64,000 nt of DNA from UMGS363 sp051881815 (GTDB lineage: Bacteria; Bacillota; Clostridia; Oscillospirales; Ruminococcaceae). Positions 58,756 through 64,000 of the stretch are shown piece by piece. The notes beneath the pieces are model-generated. The model was not told the DNA's origin, did no database searches, and saw only the letters and a program-made list of their open reading frames with translations. The translations under genes were made by a program, and so were the position numbers. The stretch's first letter is position 1. Each line of letters starts with the position of its first letter. Location of the stretch: the NCBI GenBank assembly GCA_051881815.1, contig JBJEQP010000092.1:42366-106365 (forward strand). The letters are read 5' to 3'.

Positions 58756-59397
58756 TTGGCGGTGATAAAAGCATTGAATCCGCTTGACAATTCGGGCGTA
58801 AATGGTATAATAGGAGTAGGAAGTGAGATTGTGGCTCTTGAATATCAGCGTTACGGTCGCAACAAAGATACTCTTGTCAACAAAACATATATTGACAGCG
58901 GCGAATATCGCAGAAAGTTTGATGCACTGACAGATGATCCGGCTGTTAATAGATCTTTGTACGATTGTGCAAAATCTGCTTTAAAGCATAGAAGCGGAAC
59001 CGAGTTTGAGGATATGTACTGGATCGACAGTAAAACAGGTAACGTCGTTTTATCGGTAACTGATAGTGTTGACGAGCGTGCTATTGTATATACCGACAAA
59101 ATTAGGAATACTATAAAGGGCAAGTCAAATATTATAACTTTACATACTCATCCGAGCAGTATGCCGCCAAGTATTGACGATTTTAATTCTTGTTTCAATA
59201 ATGAATATGAAGCAGGTATCATTGCCTGCCATAATGGACGGGTATTTAAATATTCGTCAAAACAAACTGTCAGCAAATCGCTGTATAACCTTTACATTGG
59301 TGTATATCTTGATAAAGGCTGCAATGAATTTAACGCACAGCTTAGAGCTCTTGAAAAGCTCAAAGAGAATCATTTGATAGAATTTGAGGAGGTGTAG
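58756..59397 (+). CDS. Phage-minor-head-like JAB/MPN-type protein
   Basis: The frame (213 residues from a TTG) contains HRSGTEFEDMYWIDSKTGNV and LHTHPSSMPPSIDDF, then IIACHNGRVFKYS. This is the metal-binding His pattern of a JAB-like domain seen at the C-terminus of phage minor head (MuF-type) proteins and some toxins. The upstream VIKALNPLDNSG also resembles such phage proteins. A promoter (58784-58811) lies inside the frame, so translation probably starts at GTG 58831, with AGGA nine bases upstream, giving a protein of about 188 residues. It is likely a detached, domesticated phage module. Confidence 0.65.
   Translation: MAVIKALNPLDNSGVNGIIGVGSEIVALEYQRYGRNKDTLVNKTYIDSGEYRRKFDALTDDPAVNRSLYDCAKSALKHRSGTEFEDMYWIDSKTGNVVLSVTDSVDERAIVYTDKIRNTIKGKSNIITLHTHPSSMPPSIDDFNSCFNNEYEAGIIACHNGRVFKYSSKQTVSKSLYNLYIGVYLDKGCNEFNAQLRALEKLKENHLIEFEEV
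58784..58811 (+). promoter_or_regulatory. Promoter inside the 5' end of the JAB-like frame
   Basis: TTGACA (58784-58789) and TATAAT (58806-58811) are 16 bases apart. The predicted start near 58818 is just upstream of the GTG at 58831. Confidence 0.6.
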
Positions 59398-59401
59398 TAT
59401 T

Positions 59402-59548
59402 ATGTCAGAAAAGGAATATTTCATTGATGATCGTGTTACTATCCCTGAAAGCATAAGAAATATGACTCACGAGGAAAGACTTGCGGAAATAGCACGTCTT
59501 GAAAAAATCGCTAAAGCTGAAAAAGAGAAGATCCTTAAACAAAAATAA
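59402..59548 (+). CDS. 48-residue charged helical protein, companion of the JAB-like gene
   Basis: The frame starts MSEKEYFIDDRVTIPESIRN and continues as a highly charged helix rich in Glu, Lys and Arg (EERLAEIARLEKIAKAEKEK). GGAGGTG lies nine bases upstream, within the end of the previous gene, so the two are coupled. Similar short helical proteins often accompany phage head genes. An immunity or structural role is possible but unproven. Confidence 0.65.
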   Translation: MSEKEYFIDDRVTIPESIRNMTHEERLAEIARLEKIAKAEKEKILKQK

Positions 59549-59569
59549 GTCGGAATTTGAATTATTTTA

Positions 59570-59599
59570 CCGCTTTGAGAAATCAAGGCGGCTTTTTTT
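59570..59599 (+). terminator. Terminator of the JAB-like operon
   Basis: CCGCTTTGA pairs with TCAAGGCGG around a GAAA loop and is followed by seven T residues: a textbook intrinsic terminator 22 bases after the stop. Confidence 0.92.
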
Positions 59600-59615
59600 A
59601 TGCCCACTCAAAAAA

Positions 59616-59662
59616 GCGCAATTCACGAAAACCGATTTGACCCGTTAAAACGTGAATTGCGC
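59616..59662. repeat. GCGCAATTCACG hairpin, family C, copy 4
   Basis: GCGCAATTCACG pairs with CGTGAATTGCGC around 23 bases. It lies between convergent genes and may end the minus-strand exporter transcript. Confidence 0.75.
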
Positions 59663-59680
59663 CTTAATTGAATACGCTGA

Positions 59681-59986
59681 TTATTTTGTTTCTTCGTCGA
59701 AGTATATCGCTGATGTCGAATATTCGTCCTTGCCTATTTTGTCACGCATTTCTTCAAGCTCTTTATCCGAAACAGCGATCTCCTTTTCTGTTTTCCTGTT
59801 AGAAAATGCTACACTGAACACGAGCAGTACTGCGCCCGTAGCTATGAGCATATCGCCCGTACCAAGCCCAAAGCTTGACTTATTGAGCCACATTACTATC
59901 AGCACAACGATCATTACCGACATCAATGCTGTCAGCATCGGATTACGCTTTTTCTTCGGTTTATATCTTTCCTGCCTGAGCTTCAA
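59681..59986 (-). CDS. Two-helix membrane protein, unknown
   Basis: This 101-residue protein has a basic N-terminus (KLRQERYKPKKKRNP), two membrane helices (about residues 17-34 and 45-63) and an acidic tail (VSDKELEEMRDKIGKDEYST). Its start is 13 bases after the permease stop, so it belongs to the exporter operon. Function unknown. Confidence 0.65.
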   Translation of the reverse strand: MKLRQERYKPKKKRNPMLTALMSVMIVVLIVMWLNKSSFGLGTGDMLIATGAVLLVFSVAFSNRKTEKEIAVSDKELEEMRDKIGKDEYSTSAIYFDEETK

Positions 59987-59999
59987 TGCGCATCATCCT

Positions 60000-61379
60000 T
60001 TATTTTTTCAGAAGATTTTTCTTTGCAGTCTTGTTTTCGGAAGAGAACGACATTGTGAAAAGCTTATCGCTCGTGAACATTCTTACCGCAAAGTACATAC
60101 ATACTGCGAAGAACACGATCTGGTACGCCAGTCCTCCCCAATACATTATCATATCACCTGACATAAGATTTGTCAAGGCAATATAGCAGTGTGTGAACGG
60201 GATAAGGAACATTACAGCCTTTGCTGCGACAGGCATAGCAGAGAAGTCCATGAACATCGTTACAAAGAACGGGACCATTACCGCAACCATGATCGGCATT
60301 GTAAGCGTCTGCACGGATTTAACATCGGTTGCCATTGCGCCAAGAATAAGGGAGATCGCAAGTCCGATAGCAAGTGTAAGGAACAGCTGAAGACCAAAGA
60401 GAAGGATATCAACGCCGCTTAATGTGAAGCCGAGCTGGGCGATCGCATCCGCCGTGGAAAGCGCTTCTGTAATTGCTCCTGTATCGGGGACATTGATTCC
60501 CATTTCTGCCATTTCTTCAACAGTCGCACCTGCCGTTGCACCGCTCATTGCTCCGCTCATAATGCTGAACATATAAATACCAAAGCCAATGATCATAAAT
60601 ACCGCATTAAGGAGTGCAGATATGATAGCTGCAACCATTTTTGCCGTGAGAACCGACATTCTTGAAACAGGTGTCGAAAGAAGCGTTTCAAGCGTCTTGT
60701 CGATCTTTTCTGTCGAAATTGCTGTCATTATCATCTGTGAAGCGAGAAGAAGCAGGAAGAATATCGCAAACGGAGCGATCATCGACTGCATCATAACTAC
60801 AGAGGATACTGCAGCTGCGGAAACCTCAACGCTCTTGCCGTTTGCAGCGGAGAATTCCACAAGATTGGTCGGGGATTTTATAAGCGCGATCTCCTCGTCT
60901 GTGAGAGCGTAAATGCTCTCCATTGCTTCATCGGCTGTGCTGTCCTCAATAGCGCTTATAGCATCGCTCGAGGACAGCGAAGACATTGTTCCGCTAAAGC
61001 CCATTGCGATCTTGCTTGCAAAAATAAGCTTGCCCGGCTTCTTTTCGTTCACAATAGTATCGCCGTAGCCTTCGGGAATGATAACAACATATTTAAGGTC
61101 AAGTCTTTCAAGCTCATCATAGTAGTTATCGCTCCGGAGCTCAACAACATTAAACGTAGTGGTTTTGCTTGCTTTTGCACGCTCAATAACGTTTTTTGTG
61201 AAATCCGAATCGTCCTGAATGCAGACGTTTATGGTAGATGTGTCAAAGCCCTCTTCCATAGAATGACCCATTATCTGACCCATAAAGACAAAAAGAACAA
61301 GCACAAATACCATGCTGAAAATAGCCTGCTTCGTGATAAGCTCACCAAGCTCTTTTTTAAGAAGATTACCGAACTTCAT
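60000..61379 (-). CDS. ABC-2 exporter permease (NatB-like)
   Basis: This 459-residue permease has an N-terminal helix (about residues 21-40), a large extracytoplasmic domain (VVELRSDNYYDELERLDLKY, about 45-200) and five to six helices in the C-terminal half, as in NatB/YhaP-type ABC-2 exporters that move sodium or drugs. I start it at 61379 (MKFGNLLKKELGELITKQ), overlapping the ATPase by 14 bases. The substrate is not determined. Confidence 0.88.
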   Translation of the reverse strand: MKFGNLLKKELGELITKQAIFSMVFVLVLFVFMGQIMGHSMEEGFDTSTINVCIQDDSDFTKNVIERAKASKTTTFNVVELRSDNYYDELERLDLKYVVIIPEGYGDTIVNEKKPGKLIFASKIAMGFSGTMSSLSSSDAISAIEDSTADEAMESIYALTDEEIALIKSPTNLVEFSAANGKSVEVSAAAVSSVVMMQSMIAPFAIFFLLLLASQMIMTAISTEKIDKTLETLLSTPVSRMSVLTAKMVAAIISALLNAVFMIIGFGIYMFSIMSGAMSGATAGATVEEMAEMGINVPDTGAITEALSTADAIAQLGFTLSGVDILLFGLQLFLTLAIGLAISLILGAMATDVKSVQTLTMPIMVAVMVPFFVTMFMDFSAMPVAAKAVMFLIPFTHCYIALTNLMSGDMIMYWGGLAYQIVFFAVCMYFAVRMFTSDKLFTMSFSSENKTAKKNLLKK

Positions 61380-62112
61380 GTTCAAGCACCACCCTTTCAA
61401 ATACTTCTTCAAGGTTTGCGGCATTATAACGTTCCTTGAGCTCGGGGATCGTTCCCGTTATCATGAGCTTTCCGTTGGTTATGATGCCAACACGATCGGA
61501 GAGATACTCGATCTCAAGCATATTATGAGAGGAAAGCAGGAACGCCATGTTCTTTTCCTTTGCAAGCTTTTTGATAGTGTTTCGTATCTCAAGCGCATTG
61601 ATAACGTCAAGACCGGAAGTAGCTTCATCCATTATCGCAAGCTTTGGCTCGGTCATAACGGCTCTCGAAAGCAGCAGCTTTCTTATCATACCTCTTGAAT
61701 AGCCGCCGATCTTGTCGTCAAGACGATCGCCGAGTCCGCAGATCTGCTCCGCAGTTCTTACATAACGCTCGATGGTCATTTTGTCGGCGGTAAAAAGACC
61801 TGCCATAAAGTAGAGGTACTTTCTTCCCGTCATAGTTTTGTAAGCGCCTGCTTCATCGGGGAGATATGTAATGCACTCACGAACCTTGTCAGCCTCCTTG
61901 ACGATGCTGTGCCCTGCAACGAAAGCGTCACCCTCTGTTGCCTCGATAAGAGTTGATATCATTCTGATAGTTGTTGTCTTTCCTGCACCGTTCGGACCGA
62001 TAAGCGCGAATATTTCGCCCTCTTCGACATCAAACGAAACCTTTTCAGCCGCGAAAACATCTCTTTTTGGATATTTTTTTGATAATTCGCGGACTTCAAG
62101 AACCTTTGCCAT
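61366..62112 (-). CDS. ABC exporter ATP-binding protein (NatA-like)
   Basis: This 248-residue ATPase pairs with the adjacent permease. It has Walker A GPNGAGKTTTIRM, a signature variant YSRGMIRKLLLSRAVM (SRGM in place of SGGQ) and Walker B LAIMDEATSGLD. The YSRGM variant is common in this exporter group. GGAGG precedes the ATG at 62112. It has its own promoter. Confidence 0.9.
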   Translation of the reverse strand: MAKVLEVRELSKKYPKRDVFAAEKVSFDVEEGEIFALIGPNGAGKTTTIRMISTLIEATEGDAFVAGHSIVKEADKVRECITYLPDEAGAYKTMTGRKYLYFMAGLFTADKMTIERYVRTAEQICGLGDRLDDKIGGYSRGMIRKLLLSRAVMTEPKLAIMDEATSGLDVINALEIRNTIKKLAKEKNMAFLLSSHNMLEIEYLSDRVGIITNGKLMITGTIPELKERYNAANLEEVFERVVLEHEVR

Positions 62113-62156
62113 ATTGTTTCCTCCTGTCAAGTGTATTATCTGATTAGTACAATAAT

Positions 62157-62185
62157 ACTATAACACCATTAAACAGGTTTGTCAA
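62157..62185 (-). promoter_or_regulatory. Promoter of the exporter operon
   Basis: On the minus strand TTGACA (62180-62185) and TATAGT (62157-62162) are 17 bases apart, about 40 bases upstream of the ATPase gene. Confidence 0.75.
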
Positions 62186-62498
62186 GCATTTTTTGAAAAT
62201 TTATGAAATTTATTCACTCCAATATTTGATATAACGGTAGAAAACATCCGGCAGATATGGAATCCGCCCCTACAATATGTGTAAGCCATAAAAACAACAC
62301 CGGAGAAAAGTCGGCTCTTCTTCGGTGTTGCTGATGAAGTAAGAAATGGAATTTGCAGGCAAAATAAACTGTAATTTGTTAGTCCGACAAGCTTGTATTT
62401 AAATAGCGACAAAACTTCCAATACATAAATCAATAAAAACAAAGTGGATTCTCATTCGCTTTCCCAATGGTAAATGTTCATCTTTGACAAGACACTCT
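62186..62498. other. Gene-free stretch with repeat fragments
   Basis: It holds a diverged GTAGGGGCGG palindrome (62245-62273) and a hairpin (CAACACCG near 62296 with CGGTGTTG near 62324). The open frame at 62182-62442 has no protein-like features or ribosome site. Nothing else is recognised. Confidence 0.5.
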
Positions 62499-63326
62499 TT
62501 ATTTAGGTTCAAAATACACATTAACATTTTTATATATATAATCAAATAATTCTTTTGAAAAAGCACTCCATATATTTATGTCATAAGTAAAAATTGAAAT
62601 GGGCATAACCATTGTTTTTTCAACAGGAATCCACGAATACTTATAAAAGTCGCGGACCGCTTCTCTAATCTTGTCGGGTTTATCAAGATAAGAATATATC
62701 TTGATCGCATCAAATCTCGTATATTCTGTCAGTTTTACACTATCAGAAAATCTCTCATAATATTTTATGTATTCAAGAGCATCCATCTTTCTATCCATTC
62801 GGCTCAATATATAAGCCGCATCATCGGGAGTTTCGCCTGTCAAATCTTTTTGACATTTTTCTTTGAGATAAGCAATGGCTTCGATGAGTGACATTGGGTT
62901 TTCAGGTGGGATATACTTTTTTTCAAACGTATCCTTCATCAGTGCTTCAACAGATTTGTCTATTGATCCAATCATAATATTAGTAAACTGATTGCTTTCC
63001 CTCTTTATAAAAATTCTCTTTAGGTTTTCGAGAAAATCGAGAACATTTTGCCTATCTGTCTGAAAAGCACAGAATGTGAGCATTGCGAATGAGCAATTAA
63101 TCATATTAATTGTGTACCATTCATCTAAATGGGGAATAAAGGACATACAATACTCGGCTGCACCCGAATAATCGTTCGAAAACAAAGCAAGCTGAGCCAG
63201 TATTGCTTCTTTCTGATGGTCTACTCCCGATACTCTTTCCATTATTTTAAAAGCTTCATCATAATCTCTTTGGAGAAATAGTTTACAGGCTCTAACCATA
63301 TTCCTGGGTAGTTTTACAATTGCCAT
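62499..63326 (-). CDS. Helical-repeat protein, unknown function
   Basis: This 275-residue protein is soluble and mainly helical, with TPR-like segments (KLFLQRDYDEAFKIMERVSG; AILAQLALFSNDYSGAAEYC; AYILSRMDRKMDALEYIKYY). I recognise no family beyond that. AGGAGG precedes the ATG, and a good promoter lies just upstream. Its codons are AT-richer than those of most genes here, which suggests a different history. Confidence 0.75.
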   Translation of the reverse strand: MAIVKLPRNMVRACKLFLQRDYDEAFKIMERVSGVDHQKEAILAQLALFSNDYSGAAEYCMSFIPHLDEWYTINMINCSFAMLTFCAFQTDRQNVLDFLENLKRIFIKRESNQFTNIMIGSIDKSVEALMKDTFEKKYIPPENPMSLIEAIAYLKEKCQKDLTGETPDDAAYILSRMDRKMDALEYIKYYERFSDSVKLTEYTRFDAIKIYSYLDKPDKIREAVRDFYKYSWIPVEKTMVMPISIFTYDINIWSAFSKELFDYIYKNVNVYFEPK

Positions 63327-63361
63327 GAATTACCTCCTAAAAACCAATTATCATTTTGTTA

Positions 63362-63390
63362 ATTATAACAAAACCGTCATCAAAAGTCAA
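63362..63390 (-). promoter_or_regulatory. Promoter of the helical-repeat gene
   Basis: On the minus strand TTGACT (63385-63390) and TATAAT (63362-63367) are 17 bases apart. Confidence 0.78.
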
Positions 63391-63396
63391 TCCCGT

Positions 63397-63434
63397 CAAA
63401 AAAGCCGCTTCTGACACATCGTATCAAAAGCGGC
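63397..63434 (-). terminator. Terminator closing the tRNA cluster
   Basis: On the minus strand GCCGCTTTTGA pairs with TCAGAAGCGGC and is followed by TTTTTT. It lies downstream of the altered tRNA-Gly. Confidence 0.85.
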
Positions 63435-63450
63435 ATATATTTTGACAAAA

Positions 63451-63484
63451 GGAAAACGCCGAAACTATTGCTCCGACGCTTTTT
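63451..63484 (-). terminator. Hairpin following the altered tRNA-Gly
   Basis: On the minus strand GCGTCGGAGC pairs with GTTTCGGCGT (with G-U pairs) around AATA, followed by TTTT. A near copy follows the normal tRNA-Gly, as part of a duplication. Confidence 0.65.
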
Positions 63485-63488
63485 GATA

Positions 63489-63582
63489 TGGGTCGGATTA
63501 CGAGGCTCGAACTCGCCATTTGTCTTTAGACAAATTCTCCACACTTGGCAAGGTGGCGCTCTACCAGTAGGAGTAAATCCGA
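63489..63582 (-). tRNA. Structurally altered tRNA-Gly (GCC) copy, possibly a pseudogene
   Basis: This 94-base sequence is a diverged tandem copy of the tRNA-Gly(GCC) next to it. The acceptor arm is changed at both ends in step (TCGGATT with AATCCGA), the anticodon loop TTGCCAA and T arm are kept, and CCA is encoded. The D stem is weakened, a T bulges in the anticodon stem, and the variable loop has grown to about 22 bases with an 8-bp hairpin (ATTTGTCT with AGACAAAT). Whether it is charged is unknown. Confidence 0.65.
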
Positions 63583-63603
63583 TTGTAGATATATGTGTAT
63601 AAA

Positions 63604-63639
63604 GGAAAAACGCCGGAACTATTGCTCCGACGCTTTTTT
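63604..63639 (-). terminator. Hairpin following the normal tRNA-Gly
   Basis: This is nearly identical to 63451-63484, with a longer T run on the plus side. It is duplicated together with the tRNA. Confidence 0.6.
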
Positions 63640-63643
63640 GATA

Positions 63644-63719
63644 TGGAGCGGATTACGAGGCTCGAACTCGCTACCTCCACCTTGGCAAGGTGGCGCTCTA
63701 CCAGATGAGCTAAATCCGC
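63644..63719 (-). tRNA. tRNA-Gly (anticodon GCC)
   Basis: The acceptor arm GCGGATT pairs with AATCCGC, the D stem GCTC with GAGC, and the anticodon stem CCACC with GGTGG around TTGCCAA. The T arm is standard and CCA is encoded. It reads GGC and GGU. Confidence 0.96.
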
Positions 63720-63770
63720 ATAAGCGCTATGTCAGCACTATTGCACTAACTAAGCACCTATTTGTCTTTA

Positions 63771-63847
63771 TGGTGCTTCCGGACGGAATCGAACCATCGA
63801 CACGGGGATTTTCAGTCCCCTGCTCTACCGACTGAGCTACAGAAGCA
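63771..63847 (-). tRNA. tRNA-Phe (anticodon GAA)
   Basis: The acceptor arm TGCTTCT pairs with GGAAGCA, and the anticodon loop CTGAAAA between GGGGA and TCCCC gives GAA. CCA is encoded at the 3' end. Confidence 0.96.
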
Positions 63848-63864
63848 TTTGTTAAAGACAAAAA

Positions 63865-63941
63865 TGGCGACCCGAAAGAGACTCGAACTCTCGACCTCCG
63901 CCGTGACAGGGCGGCGTTCTAACCAACTGAACTATCGGGCC
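63865..63941 (-). tRNA. tRNA-Asp (anticodon GTC)
   Basis: The acceptor arm GGCCCGA pairs with TCGGGTC (with a G-U pair), and the anticodon loop CTGTCAC gives GTC. The T arm is GAGAGTTCGAGTCTCTT and CCA is encoded. Confidence 0.96.
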
Positions 63942-63946
63942 GTAAG

Positions 63947-64000
63947 TGGTGGGAACAATAGGGCTCGAACCTATGACCCTCTGCTTGTAAGGCAGATGCT
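63947..64000 (-). tRNA. tRNA-Val (anticodon TAC), cut by window edge
   Basis: The 3' part of a tRNA is present, with anticodon loop CTTACAA between TCTGC and GCAGA, giving TAC. T arm and encoded CCA are normal. The 5' part lies outside the window. Confidence 0.92.

Noticed and set aside
62182..62442. 86-codon minus-strand ORF in the gap before the exporter
   Set aside because: It has no ribosome site, crosses a palindromic repeat and reads as random hydrophobic and Cys-rich sequence.

Overview
The window reads as chromosomal DNA of an endospore-forming, low-to-medium GC Clostridia, most like Ruminococcus and relatives in the Oscillospiraceae. This is inferred from gene content and order (ftsEX; ylxM-ffh-rpsP-khpA-rimM-trmD; gpr-spoIIP; an HPr with both His15 and Ser46; a type II fatty-acid cluster; bactofilin), from strong AGGAGG-type ribosome sites, from several TTG starts, and from sigma-A promoters with 17-bp spacers. 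No plasmid, replication origin, CRISPR array, rRNA or intact prophage is visible.

Layout. 1-1304: ftsX (cut by the window edge) and ftsE. 1508-3186: a PucR/CdaR-type regulator and HPr. 3487-7686: the SRP and ribosome-maturation operon on the minus strand, with a terminator between khpA and rimM. 7916-10939: a 1007-residue membrane EAL protein with a C-terminal repeat domain. 11389-20487: fatty-acid synthesis (acpP, accA, accD, two zinc-ribbon membrane proteins, accC, fabZ, accB, fabF, fabG, fabH) on the minus strand, with fabD facing away on the plus strand. 21684-31581: mixed genes (aroE, a flippase, a GH36 alpha-galactosidase, an orphan mazF, proS, small membrane proteins and a lipoprotein). 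31550-33981: sporulation genes spoIIP and gpr. 34305-35235: rpsT and tRNA-Leu. 35364-41525: two amino-acid ABC importers. The first, metNIQ, is preceded by a methionine-rich leader peptide and an intrinsic terminator. 41943-47662: PHP and M20 enzymes, a bactofilin with a membrane partner, and a polysaccharide deacetylase. 48867-51519: an ECF sigma factor and its probable membrane partner. 51778-55217: three secreted transglutaminase-like proteins, the middle one lacking its catalytic Cys. 55224-58627: deoB, pgsA and rimO. 58756-59548: a phage-derived JAB-like gene and a small companion. 59681-62112: an ABC exporter. 63489-64000: a tRNA cluster with a structurally altered second tRNA-Gly.

The intergenic DNA is rich in palindromic repeats of several families: long hairpins bounded by GGGTTCTCTAAAAACC, hairpins that begin TTATACTAA and often abut stop codons, GCGCAATTCACG hairpins, GTAGGGGCGG palindromes, and a GCGAAGCGACC-ended family. 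They explain most of the gene-free stretches and several spurious ORFs.

The most notable observations are the methionine leader-peptide attenuator before metNIQ, the covarying long hairpin family, the tRNA-Gly copy with a hairpin in its variable loop, the EAL protein with seven beta-helix-like repeats, and the transglutaminase trio with a predicted dead member. Everything here is read from sequence by eye; no alignment or database search was run.
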